Of a stretch of 64,000 nucleotides of DNA, positions 47,868 to 56,649 are shown piece by piece. A program made the position numbers and the translations under genes. How positions within the stretch are numbered: position 1 is the stretch's first letter; each line of letters starts with the position of its first letter. The stretch is taken from contig NZ_CP090958.1 of NCBI RefSeq assembly GCF_025787225.1, forward strand, positions 2,962,550 to 3,026,549, in the 5' to 3' direction. Under the pieces are notes generated by a model. It worked only from the letters and a program-made list of their open reading frames with translations. It did not search any database and had not been told where the DNA came from. This DNA is from Saxibacter everestensis (GTDB lineage: Bacteria; Actinomycetota; Actinomycetes; Actinomycetales; Brevibacteriaceae).

Positions 47868-48869
47868 TCACTCATCGAAGTTGGCCAGCTCGCAATTCAC
47901 GGTCCGCAGGCCGGCGGAGGGCTTCCGTCCTTCGATCGCGTCGACGAGGAGCTTGATGGCGTTCGCCGCGAGTGTGCTGGGATCCACGGTGAGAAGCGTA
48001 ACTGCCCCTGGGTCACTCCGTTCGGCATCCGCCTCGGAGAAGCAGCCCAGGCCGATATCCTCAGGAACACACAGGCCAGCAGCGGCTGCCTCCGCTCGGA
48101 GCACCTGAACGTGAGAGTCTTCGAGGCCGAAGAGGGCGTCAGGCCGATCTGCGGCACGCATGAGCGCGCGTACTGACTCTGCAGGTGCTCCTCCTTCATG
48201 GCCGACGGTGATCACCGACCGTGTCTTGTTCGCACGTTTGCACCACCTGGAGTACGCAGCGATGCAGGCACGGGTGTAACTGTCCTTGCCGTCCGCAGCG
48301 AGCAGGACTGGCGACCGGGTGCCTTCGGCGCTGAGATGGTCGCACATCAAAGTGACCGCGCGGTCGTGATCGAAGTCGACCCACAGGTGGTTAGGCTGGG
48401 TCGCGTTGGCGCGATCGGCTATGACGGGCAATCCGCGTCGCCGAGCGTCGGCGATCACTGGATCGTTGTGGAGCGGGTCGACCACAAACAATCCGTCGAG
48501 CGGATAGGCGAGCAGGCTTTCCAGGTGCTCGCCCGCGGGAAGCACGACCAAGGCGTACCCCTGCTCCAAGGCTGTGGCCAGTGCGGTATCAACGATCTTC
48601 GAGAAGTAGGGAAGACCGGTAAAGGTCCACGGCGTTCGGCCGTATTTGGTGACAACAAGCCCGAGCAATTGGGACCTGCCCGCCCGCAGCCCCTTCGCCA
48701 GCGCGCTGGGACGGTAGCCGAGCGTACGCGCAACTTCGCGAACCCGGCTACGTGTCGCCTCGCTGATTCTGCCCTTGCCACTCAATGAATCCGAAACAGT
48801 TGTGATCGAGACCCCTGCCATCGCGGCAACGTCACGGATGCCGGGATTCGCAGGGGTTTGTCGAGGCAT
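47868..48869 (-). CDS. LacI family transcriptional regulator
   Basis: A 333-residue repressor. The N-terminal helix-turn-helix is IRDVAAMAGVSITTVSDSLSG (about residues 11-31), followed by the hinge TRSRVREVARTLGYRPSALA. A periplasmic-binding-protein-like effector domain extends to the end. The recognition helix has the Thr-Thr-Val-Ser core found in PurR-like members. It is divergent from the NCS1 permease gene, with a perfect palindrome GCAGAAACGTTTCTGC between them, so it very likely controls the permease and the two deaminase genes. The effector is inferred to be a purine or purine-like base. Confidence 0.93.
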   Translation of the reverse strand: MPRQTPANPGIRDVAAMAGVSITTVSDSLSGKGRISEATRSRVREVARTLGYRPSALAKGLRAGRSQLLGLVVTKYGRTPWTFTGLPYFSKIVDTALATALEQGYALVVLPAGEHLESLLAYPLDGLFVVDPLHNDPVIADARRRGLPVIADRANATQPNHLWVDFDHDRAVTLMCDHLSAEGTRSPVLLAADGKDSYTRACIAAYSRWCKRANKTRSVITVGHEGGAPAESVRALMRAADRPDALFGLEDSHVQVLRAEAAAAGLCVPEDIGLGCFSEADAERSDPGAVTLLTVDPSTLAANAIKLLVDAIEGRKPSAGLRTVNCELANFDE

Positions 48870-48933
48870 ATCGCAAGCATATGCTCCACTCTTCAGGCTC
48901 AGCCCGCGATAAGCGACCGAAATTGCCTATTGT

Positions 48934-48949
48934 GCAGAAACGTTTCTGC
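48934..48949. promoter_or_regulatory. Probable LacI-family operator
   Basis: GCAGAAACGTTTCTGC is a perfect 16-bp palindrome with a central CG and AAACGTTT core, the form expected for LacI/PurR-type operators. It lies 65 bases upstream of the regulator start and 46 bases upstream of the permease start, in the only gap between these divergent genes. One site could repress both directions. Confidence 0.85.
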
Positions 48950-48994
48950 TACTAACGTCGCCGCCAACGCAAGTGGCCGCGATGAGGAGGGCAC

Positions 48995-50401
48995 ATGGAC
49001 GGAACAGCAGCAGGAGAGAACCGGATCGAACGCCGGGGCATCGAACTCGTTCCTGAGTCGGCGAGGTACGGCAAACCTCGAGACTTGATGTTTCTGTGGG
49101 CAGGCACCACCACCACAGTGTTCACAGTCGTCTACGGCGCACTCGTCGTCACCCTGGGGCTGAATTTCATTCAGGCAGTGGTCGCCATCATTCTCGGCAA
49201 CCTCCTGGCCTACCCGTTGCTCGGGCTTGCCAGCGTCCAGGGACCGAAAACCGGAACGACGACGCTCACCGTTTCTCGAGCTTCCTACGGCCCGAAGGGC
49301 GGACGCATCCTGGGCGTCTTCGGGTGGCTGACTTTGGTTGGATTCGAGGCGGGCGGCTTCATTCTGGTTGTGTTCGCGGGCCTCACGTTGCTGGACCGGG
49401 CCGGAATCAGCTCAACGCCGCCGGTTCAGATCGTCACCATCGTTGTCCTGGCTGGCATCCAGCTTCTGCTGCCACTATTCGGCCATGCGGCCATGATGAA
49501 GTTGCAGAAGTATTTCAGCGCGATTTTCGCCGTGGCGTTTGTGCTTATGGCTGTACTCGTCCTTCCGAAGGTCGACTTCGCCGCTGCCAGCGTGACCGGC
49601 GGGGCATCTTTGTCGATGTTCACGGTCGCCGTGGCATTGATCATGGCATCCGGAGGCCTCTCCTGGGCGCCGGCCGGATCCAACTTCTCGCGCTATCTGC
49701 CGCAGAACGTATCGGGCCGCGCGGTCGCGTTCTACGCAGCCGTCGGTGGTTTTGTGCCCTACGTGCTTCTTCAGATTCTTGGTGCCGCCACTGCCTCGAT
49801 AACCCTTGACGTTTCTGATCCCATTTCGGGATTGCCGGGAGTGCTTCCGGCATGGTTCGTCGTCCCTTATCTCATACTCGCGATGGTGTCGCTGCTCGTG
49901 CAGAACAGCACCAATCTGTATTCATCAGGATTGAATCTCCAGACAGCGGGCGTCAAGGTTTCGCGTGTTGGGATGGTCCTCGTCGATACGGTACTGTGTG
50001 CCGTCATCACATATGTGGCGGTGACCGGCGAATCATTTTATGCATTACTTAATGCATTTCTCGGTTTGTTGGTGATCTGGCTGGCGCCTTGGGTGGCGAT
50101 CTACATCACGGACTGGCTGATGCGCAGGGGCAGATATGACCTAGCCGCACTGGCCGACGAGCCCGGCAGAAAGCGCGCCGGTGGCTATCGGCTCTCGGGG
50201 ATGGCTGCGCAAGCGCTGGGCATGCTCGTGAGCGGGCTCTGGTTGAACTCGTCGACTTACGTCGGCCCGCTCGCGAAGCTGACTAATGGGGCCGACCTGA
50301 GTATCCCGGCCGGGCTTGTCATTGCGGCACTGACGTACTGGATTTTGGCTCGGCGAACCATAAATAAAACTCCGACTGCATTGCTTTCAGAACATGCTTA
50401 A
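48995..50401 (+). CDS. NCS1 family nucleobase permease (cytosine/purine type)
   Basis: A 468-residue transporter with about 12 membrane helices. The N-terminus IELVPESARYGKPRDLMFLWAG and the loop GPKTGTTTLTVSRASYGPKGGR (about 85-105) are typical of NCS1 purine-cytosine permeases, as is SGGLSWAPAGSNFSRYLP (about 215-232). AGGAGG lies six bases before the ATG. It is the first gene of a rightward operon with two deaminase-family enzymes, under a probable LacI-type operator. The likely substrate is a purine base or derivative. Confidence 0.92.
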   Translation: MDGTAAGENRIERRGIELVPESARYGKPRDLMFLWAGTTTTVFTVVYGALVVTLGLNFIQAVVAIILGNLLAYPLLGLASVQGPKTGTTTLTVSRASYGPKGGRILGVFGWLTLVGFEAGGFILVVFAGLTLLDRAGISSTPPVQIVTIVVLAGIQLLLPLFGHAAMMKLQKYFSAIFAVAFVLMAVLVLPKVDFAAASVTGGASLSMFTVAVALIMASGGLSWAPAGSNFSRYLPQNVSGRAVAFYAAVGGFVPYVLLQILGAATASITLDVSDPISGLPGVLPAWFVVPYLILAMVSLLVQNSTNLYSSGLNLQTAGVKVSRVGMVLVDTVLCAVITYVAVTGESFYALLNAFLGLLVIWLAPWVAIYITDWLMRRGRYDLAALADEPGRKRAGGYRLSGMAAQALGMLVSGLWLNSSTYVGPLAKLTNGADLSIPAGLVIAALTYWILARRTINKTPTALLSEHA

Positions 50402-50428
50402 GAATTTCAATCCATGAAAGGCACCTCA

Positions 50429-52189
50429 ATGATTCACCAATCTCTACTCGACGTTGCATACGGGCGCAAAGCCGCCGAGACCGTAATCACCGGCGGAAGG
50501 CTGGTCAACGTTCTGACCGGCGAGATATATCAGGCCGATGTCGCCATCGAAGGAACTCGGATCGCTGCCGTCGGGGACGTCAAAAGTCGCTGTGACGCGA
50601 ACACGAAAGTGATACCGGCGGATGGGCGCTTTCTCACGCCAGGCCTGATCGACGGACATCTGCATATCGAATGCAGCAAGTTGTCGGTGACAATGTTCGC
50701 AAATCTCGTCTCCCGTTACGGGACGACAAGCGCTGTCTCGGGCCTGGATCAGATCCTCGTCGTCGCGGGGCTCGAAGGGGTCCGCGAGTTTCTCAACGAG
50801 TCCAAACGCAGTCCGCTACGCGTCTTCTGGGGAGCACCGGCCAAGGCCCCTTACACAGTTCCCGAGTCAACGGTCGGACACCGGTTCGGACCGGATGAAC
50901 ACCGCGAGGCCCAGCTGTGGCCCGAGTGCGTCGGCCTATGGGAAACGGTTCAGGAGTTCATCGAGATTGGTGACGATGAGGTCCGGCAGGCCTTTGAGCT
51001 TGCTGCTCAGAACCGTTTGCCCATCTTCGGCTGCGCCCCGATGTCGGATGATCGGCGGATTGCGGGGATCGCCGCCGCGGGAGTACGCCTGGACCACGAG
51101 TCCTACTCGGCGGACGAGACAATGCAGAAGCTGCGTAACGGGCTGCATGTGATCATCCGGGAGTCCGCTGCGGCGCCTTTCCTCAATGAGAACATTCAGG
51201 TACTCACAAAGTTCGGGGCCGCATCCAATCGAATCGCATTTTGCACCGATGACGTGTCGGCGAGCGATCTGCTCGGACGAGGGCACCTTGATCACCTGGT
51301 GCGGATGGCAGTCGAAGCGGGTGTCGAGCCGGTGACAGCAATCCAAATGGCAACTATCAACTGCGCCAGCATGTACGGCATAGACCAATCTGTTGGCTCG
51401 ATTGCGCCGGGCAGGTTTGCCGACATCCTGATGGTCGATGATCTCGCCGATTTCCGCGCGCAGACCGTGATCGCGGGAGGCAGCGTTTTCGCGGTGGACG
51501 GTCAGCCGCTCGAGAAGCCGACGCCGCCCGAGCGCGCACCGTTTCTCCGGGACACTATCGTCCTGGACCGTCCCTCGGGTGATGACCTCGTGCCGACGGC
51601 GCCCGGGAAGGAGACGGTGCAGGTTCTTGCGATGTCGCTGAACCCGGATGTCGCCTTCGTCCGGAGCCGGAAGGACGCGAATCTGACGGTCCGCCAGGGC
51701 AAGATTCTTGCTGACATCGATCAGGACATAATCTATGTCGCCGTTGCCGAGAGATACGGCAAGACTTCCAACCTGCCGGTGGCATTCGTGCACGGTTTCG
51801 GTCTCCGTAGCGGCGCCATCGCCACATCCGCTGCTCCCGATGACAACAACATAATCTGCGTTGGGACGAATGGCGACGACATGGCCCTCGCGATCAACGA
51901 AATCGCCAAGGCAGGAGGAGGGCAGATCGTGGTTCGAGACGGCGAGGTCCTGGATCTCCTGCCGCTGCCGATCGGCGGAATTGTCGCCGACCTCACGCCG
52001 GAATCAATGTCGGAACGCGAGCAGGCCCTGGACAAGCATGCCCAGGAACTCGGCAGCAAGTTGCCATCGCCATTCGGATACCTTTATTTCCTGTCCATTA
52101 CTGCTATCCCGGAATACGCGATTACCGACCTCGGCCTGATCGATTGCACGGCTCTGCAAGTCATCGAACCAATCGTCGAGGCACACTAA
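50429..52189 (+). CDS. Adenine deaminase family amidohydrolase (COG1001 type) with altered metal motif
   Basis: 586 residues from the ATG at 50429, which follows AAAGG at seven bases; an ATG at 50414 is in frame. The fold is that of adenine deaminase: FLTPGLIDGHLHIEC (metal His77 and His79), Glu166 in WPECVG, LDHES with His223 and CTDDVSASD with Asp274. The Ade C-terminal domain is present. Where Ade proteins usually have GHAxGL, this has GCAPMS (Cys202), so a conserved metal-ligand His is replaced. Adenine deamination to hypoxanthine is the family reaction; an altered substrate is possible. It lies between the NCS1 permease and a second deaminase gene. Confidence 0.85.
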   Translation: MIHQSLLDVAYGRKAAETVITGGRLVNVLTGEIYQADVAIEGTRIAAVGDVKSRCDANTKVIPADGRFLTPGLIDGHLHIECSKLSVTMFANLVSRYGTTSAVSGLDQILVVAGLEGVREFLNESKRSPLRVFWGAPAKAPYTVPESTVGHRFGPDEHREAQLWPECVGLWETVQEFIEIGDDEVRQAFELAAQNRLPIFGCAPMSDDRRIAGIAAAGVRLDHESYSADETMQKLRNGLHVIIRESAAAPFLNENIQVLTKFGAASNRIAFCTDDVSASDLLGRGHLDHLVRMAVEAGVEPVTAIQMATINCASMYGIDQSVGSIAPGRFADILMVDDLADFRAQTVIAGGSVFAVDGQPLEKPTPPERAPFLRDTIVLDRPSGDDLVPTAPGKETVQVLAMSLNPDVAFVRSRKDANLTVRQGKILADIDQDIIYVAVAERYGKTSNLPVAFVHGFGLRSGAIATSAAPDDNNIICVGTNGDDMALAINEIAKAGGGQIVVRDGEVLDLLPLPIGGIVADLTPESMSEREQALDKHAQELGSKLPSPFGYLYFLSITAIPEYAITDLGLIDCTALQVIEPIVEAH

Positions 52190-52206
52190 AAGAAGGCGCG
52201 AGAACC

Positions 52207-53205
52207 ATGAGTAGCGAAAGCATCATCGATAGGCTCCCCAAGTGCGAGTTGCACCTGCACATCGAAGGCACGCTCGAACCGGAGCTCAAGTTCGTTCTGG
52301 CCAAGCGTAACGGCCTGCAATTGCCCTACGACACTGTGGAGGACATCCGAGCTGCGTATCAGTTCAGTGACCTCACCTCCTTCCTGGTCGGGTATTACGA
52401 CGGCATGGAAGTACTCCGGACGGAACAGGATTTCTACGACCTCGCCTGGGCTTACCTGGAGAAGGCGACGAGTCAGGGCGTGCTGTACGCCGAGATCTTC
52501 TTCGACCCGCAGGCGCATACGTCCCGTGGCGTTCCATTCGACATCGTGATCCGCGGAATCCGGCGCGCCCAGCTGGACGGAGAACGTCAGCTGGGCATTC
52601 AGACCGGACTCATCATGTGCTTCTTGCGCGATTTCCAGGCGGAATACGCAATGGCCACTCTGCTTGAGTCATTGCCTTACCGGAAGTGGATCATCGGAGT
52701 CGGGCTCGATTCGGACGAGCGGGGCAACCCACCGAGCAAGTTCGCCAGAGTATTCAGCAGAGCGCGCCAGGAAGGCTACCTCTTGACCATGCACTGCGAC
52801 GTGGATCAGGAGAATTCCGTGGAGCATATCCGGCAATGTATCGAGGACATCGGGGTGGACCGGATTGACCATGGCACCAACGTCGTATCCAGCCCGGAAC
52901 TGATCGACGAGCTCAAACGCCGGGGAATCGGCCTCACCTGCTGCCCCATCTCAAACTCCTGGGTAAGCGATGGGACAAAGTCTGCCGTGATCAAGTCCCT
53001 TCTCGACCAGGGAGTCAAGGTGACCGTCAACTCTGACGATCCCGCGTACTTCGGCGGGTACATCGCCGAGAACCTCGCGGCGGTGCAGGCTGAGCTGGGG
53101 TTGACTGCGCAGGACTTGGTGACGCTGCAGCGCAATGCGATTGACATTTCCTGGGCTCCCCCGGAAGTCAAGCACTCGTTCCGCAGCAAGTTGGATGCGA
53201 TCTGA
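52207..53205 (+). CDS. Adenosine/adenine deaminase family protein with variant catalytic motif
   Basis: A 332-residue TIM-barrel deaminase. It has KCELHLHIEG (zinc His pair), GLDSDERGNPPSKF, RIDHGTNV and VNSDDPAYFGG, which resemble the adenine-deaminase branch more than classical adenosine deaminase. The segment that normally reads HAGE, with the catalytic Glu, is HCDVDQE here (His196 kept, Val199 at the Glu position). The start at 52207 is set by the conserved N-terminus; the frame is open upstream into the previous gene. It is the last gene of the LacI-controlled purine operon. The substrate is probably an adenine derivative, unproven. Confidence 0.83.
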   Translation: MSSESIIDRLPKCELHLHIEGTLEPELKFVLAKRNGLQLPYDTVEDIRAAYQFSDLTSFLVGYYDGMEVLRTEQDFYDLAWAYLEKATSQGVLYAEIFFDPQAHTSRGVPFDIVIRGIRRAQLDGERQLGIQTGLIMCFLRDFQAEYAMATLLESLPYRKWIIGVGLDSDERGNPPSKFARVFSRARQEGYLLTMHCDVDQENSVEHIRQCIEDIGVDRIDHGTNVVSSPELIDELKRRGIGLTCCPISNSWVSDGTKSAVIKSLLDQGVKVTVNSDDPAYFGGYIAENLAAVQAELGLTAQDLVTLQRNAIDISWAPPEVKHSFRSKLDAI

Positions 53206-53307
53206 GCCGCCGCAGCCGGCCCGGTCGGGGCGGGCTGCTGAGCCGCGGCAGCTGGCCCGGCCGAGGCGGGCTGCTGGCCGCGGCAGCTGGCCCGGTCGGG
53301 GCGCTGC
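53203..53307. repeat. 36-bp tandem repeat starting at the deaminase stop codon
   Basis: Units begin at 53203, 53239 and 53275 (period 36). Each contains GCCGCGGCAGCTGGCCCGG or close variants and a GGGCGGGCTGC or GAGGCGGGCTGC end; the third copy is truncated. The first unit begins exactly with the TGA stop of the deaminase gene. Confidence 0.9.
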
Positions 53308-53369
53308 TTTCACGACCTCGGGTCCACCTGTCCGTGGCTCTGTCACTGACAGCAGCTAACGTGTGAAAC

Positions 53370-55343
53370 ATGACTTCAGGCATCGACACTCAATATACGG
53401 ACAGCTCCGTCCGGCTCCAGGATGACCTTTTCCGGCACCTCAACGGCCGCTGGCTTCGCGATGTGCCGATTCCCTCAGACCGGTCGACCGACGGCGCGAT
53501 GCGCGCGCTCTTCGACCAGGCCGAGACGCAGGTACGCACCCTGATAGAGGAAGCGGCGAACAGTAACGCGGAACCGGGCACCGAAAGCCAGAAGGTCGGC
53601 GACCTCTTCGCCTCCTTCATGGATGTGGAGCGCCTCGACCGACTCGGAGTGACAACACTCGAGTCACGGCTCAAAGCCGTCGCCGAAGCCCCCGACATCA
53701 CCGAGCTGACCAGGCTGCTCGGCGAAGCCAATCGCGAGGGCTCCGCCGGACTGTTCTACCTTTGGGTATCGCCGGACGCCAGGAAGTCCGACGAATACAT
53801 CGTGTACCTGAGCCAGGGCGGTCTGAACCTTCCCGACGAGTCCTACTACCGCGAGGCCAAGTACGCCGAGATCCGCGCCGCCTACCTGCGTCATATTGCC
53901 AAGATTGCAAAGCTCGCTGGCTTGACCGCGTTGACCGGAGGCAGCGCCGACTCTTTCGCAGAGACAGTGCTCGCCGTGGAAGCCGATCTCGCCAAGAACC
54001 ACTGGGATATCGTTGCCTGCCGAGATGCCGAGAAGACTTATACCAAGGTGAGCGCCGACGAGCTGGCCGACATCAGCCCGAATTTCCCCTGGGCGGTCTA
54101 CCAGCAGGCGGCCCAGATGCCTGAGGGCAGCCTCGACCACGCCGTGGTTCAGCAGCCGAGCTTCGTCACCGCCGCCTCGCAGGCCTGGGAGAATCGCCCG
54201 CTGGATGACTGGAAGGCGTGGCTGCTCTTCAACCTGGTGCACGATGCGGCACCGTACCTGAGCAGTGAGATCGTCGAAGAGAATTTCGACTTCTATGGAC
54301 GGACGCTCTCCGGAACCGAAGAGAACCGCGAGCGGTGGAAGCGCGGCGTTTCGCTGGTCGAGGGACTGCTCGGCGAGGCGGTAGGCAAGGTATACGTCGA
54401 CCGTCACTTCCCGCCGACGGCTAAATCGCGGATGGATGAACTCGTTGCGAACCTGATCGAGGCGTACCGCTCCTCGATCACTGAGATCAGTTGGATGGGC
54501 GACGACACCAGGCACAAGGCCCTGGCAAAGCTGGACCGGTTCACGCCGAAAATCGGGTACCCGAGCAAGTGGCGTGACTACTCCGACCTTGAGATCCTGA
54601 GCGACGATCTACTGGGTAACGTGCTGCGTGCCAACACCTTCGAACATCACAGGCAGTTGAACCGGATCGGCGGCCCGATCGACCGGGAAGAATGGCTGAT
54701 GACGCCGCAAACCGTCAACGCCTACTACCACCCGATCATGAATGAGATCGTCTTCCCGGCGGCCATCCTGCAGCCACCGTTCTTCAATGCCGAGGCAGAC
54801 GACGCCGCCAACTACGGCGCGATCGGCGCGGTGATCGGCCATGAGCTCGGTCATGGCTTTGACGACCAAGGGTCCAAATACGATGGCGATGGGAACCTGA
54901 TCGACTGGTGGACACCCGATGATCGCGCGGCCTTCGAGAAGCTGACCGGCAGCCTGATCGACCAGTACGAGGCGCTGGTTCCGGTCGGCCTCGATGCCGA
55001 CCATCATGTGAACGGTGCGCTGACCATCGGTGAGAACATCGGCGACCTGGGCGGGCTCGGAATTGCGTATAAGGCGTACAAGCTGGCGCTGGGAGACGGC
55101 GAAGCCCCGGAGATGGACGGTCTCAGTGGCGACCAGCGGTTCTTCCTGGCCTGGGCGCAGGCCTGGCGGGGCAAGGCGCGTGATGCCGAACGGATTCGCC
55201 GGCTTGCCATCGATCCGCACTCTCCCGAAGAGTTCCGTTGCAATCAGATCGTGAAGAATCTCGACGCGTTCTACCAGGCGTTCGACGTGCGCGAAGGCGA
55301 TGGCATGTTCCTCGCACCGGAACAGCGGGTGCAGATCTGGTAA
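53370..55343 (+). CDS. M13 family zinc metallopeptidase (neprilysin/PepO-like)
   Basis: A 657-residue endopeptidase. The zinc motif is GAVIGHELGHGFDDQGS (HExxH, about residue 490), the third ligand is in GENIGDLGGLGIAY (about 552), and a substrate-binding NAYYHP is present. The C-terminus ends VQIW, as usual in the family. No signal peptide is visible, so it is probably cytoplasmic like PepO. Its stop at 55341-55343 directly abuts the stop of the convergent aminotransferase gene, with no intervening base. Confidence 0.95.
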   Translation: MTSGIDTQYTDSSVRLQDDLFRHLNGRWLRDVPIPSDRSTDGAMRALFDQAETQVRTLIEEAANSNAEPGTESQKVGDLFASFMDVERLDRLGVTTLESRLKAVAEAPDITELTRLLGEANREGSAGLFYLWVSPDARKSDEYIVYLSQGGLNLPDESYYREAKYAEIRAAYLRHIAKIAKLAGLTALTGGSADSFAETVLAVEADLAKNHWDIVACRDAEKTYTKVSADELADISPNFPWAVYQQAAQMPEGSLDHAVVQQPSFVTAASQAWENRPLDDWKAWLLFNLVHDAAPYLSSEIVEENFDFYGRTLSGTEENRERWKRGVSLVEGLLGEAVGKVYVDRHFPPTAKSRMDELVANLIEAYRSSITEISWMGDDTRHKALAKLDRFTPKIGYPSKWRDYSDLEILSDDLLGNVLRANTFEHHRQLNRIGGPIDREEWLMTPQTVNAYYHPIMNEIVFPAAILQPPFFNAEADDAANYGAIGAVIGHELGHGFDDQGSKYDGDGNLIDWWTPDDRAAFEKLTGSLIDQYEALVPVGLDADHHVNGALTIGENIGDLGGLGIAYKAYKLALGDGEAPEMDGLSGDQRFFLAWAQAWRGKARDAERIRRLAIDPHSPEEFRCNQIVKNLDAFYQAFDVREGDGMFLAPEQRVQIW

Positions 55344-56528
55344 TCAGATCGCTCGATCCACTGCCGCGGCCAGCTGTCTGACCATTTGCACGAGGATTGG
55401 CCGCGGGGTGGCGAAGTTCAGCCGGACGTGGCCTTGTCCGACGGTTCCGCACAGCGCGCCGTCTGTCAGGGCCACGTTTGCGTTGTCGAGAAAGAACTCC
55501 ACCGGGCTGGTGCCGAGCTTCAGCGGCCGGCAATCCAGCCAGGCCAGGTAGGTGGCGTCGGGAACGGTGAAGTTCACCTCCGGGAGGAGCTCGGCAAGAA
55601 GTTCGGCCAGCAATGACCTGTTGCCGTCGAGGTATCCCATCACGTTCCGCAGCCAGGTTTCACCGTGCTGGTAGGCAGCAATATTGGCAACTACTCCCGG
55701 AGTCGCTGCGCCGTCCCCGACGATTAACCGGGTCGCGTCCCAGCGGTCGACGTCATCGGAGTTACTGAAGATCAGCTGCGCGCATTTCAGGCCGGGGATG
55801 TTCCAGGATTTCGATGCCGAGGCCGCGGTGACGGTGTGTCTCGCGGTTGTTTCGTTGATCGTGGCATACGCAATGTGACCCTGCCCCGGGTAAATCATCG
55901 GCGCATGGATTTCGTCGGCAAACACGCGGGCGCCATTCCGCTCCACGATCTCGGCGATCTGTTTCAGCTCGTCCTTCGAGTAGACCTTGCCGATCGGATT
56001 ATGTGGATTCACCAACACCAGCAGACCGCCATCGCCAAGCGCCCGGTCGAGCGCCGGCAGGTCGAGCTGCCAGTGCCCGTGCTCGTCGCCCGGCTCAACC
56101 ATTGGCACCTGGACCAGTCGGCGTCCGTGCCGCCTCGGCAAGGAGACAAACGGCATATACGCGGGAGTCAACAGCACAATCGGATCGTCAGGCGAGGTGA
56201 AGTACTCGATCGTCTGTTCCAGGGCGACGAGCACGTCTGCAGCCGGCCGGATCCAGGCCGCCGGAACGTCACGTCCGTGATGGTCCAGTTGCCAGCGGGC
56301 CGTCGCCCTGCCCAGCTCGTCGGCCAGCCGCGGAGAGAGGTAGCCGGTGGATTCAGTGTCGAGCGAACTGGCGACTGCCTCGCGAATCGGCGCGGCAAGA
56401 CCAAAGTCCATCTCAGCGATGAAAGCACCGATCGCTTGCGGATGAGCAGCCCACTTGAATCCGCCCTGTTGCCGCAGGGCGTCGATCGATCTGGCGTCTA
56501 TCTCGCGATGAAAAGCGGCCATATCCAT
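55344..56528 (-). CDS. MalY/PatB family aminotransferase (cystathionine beta-lyase type)
   Basis: A 394-residue fold-type I PLP enzyme. The PLP Lys is in ASASKSWNIPGLKCAQ (about 237), with LVNPHNPIGKVYS near 167 and VFADEIHAPMIY near 195. The early GGFKWAAHPQAIGAFIAEMDF is typical of the MalY/PatB group, which cleaves cystathionine and other C-S bonds. The ATG at 56528 is five bases after AGGGTGG; a GTG nine bases earlier is in frame. It is divergent from the DapA-like operon across about 120 bases. Confidence 0.9.
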   Translation of the reverse strand: MDMAAFHREIDARSIDALRQQGGFKWAAHPQAIGAFIAEMDFGLAAPIREAVASSLDTESTGYLSPRLADELGRATARWQLDHHGRDVPAAWIRPAADVLVALEQTIEYFTSPDDPIVLLTPAYMPFVSLPRRHGRRLVQVPMVEPGDEHGHWQLDLPALDRALGDGGLLVLVNPHNPIGKVYSKDELKQIAEIVERNGARVFADEIHAPMIYPGQGHIAYATINETTARHTVTAASASKSWNIPGLKCAQLIFSNSDDVDRWDATRLIVGDGAATPGVVANIAAYQHGETWLRNVMGYLDGNRSLLAELLAELLPEVNFTVPDATYLAWLDCRPLKLGTSPVEFFLDNANVALTDGALCGTVGQGHVRLNFATPRPILVQMVRQLAAAVDRAI

Positions 56529-56649
56529 GACGCCCACCCTACTGAGAATCGGTCACCTCAGTCTTGCGATCCGGTCAGAAATTGGCTCACCGACAGCGTG
56601 GTACGCTCCGGTGACATTGTGCTGCCGATGGCCATTGGGAGGTCGACTG

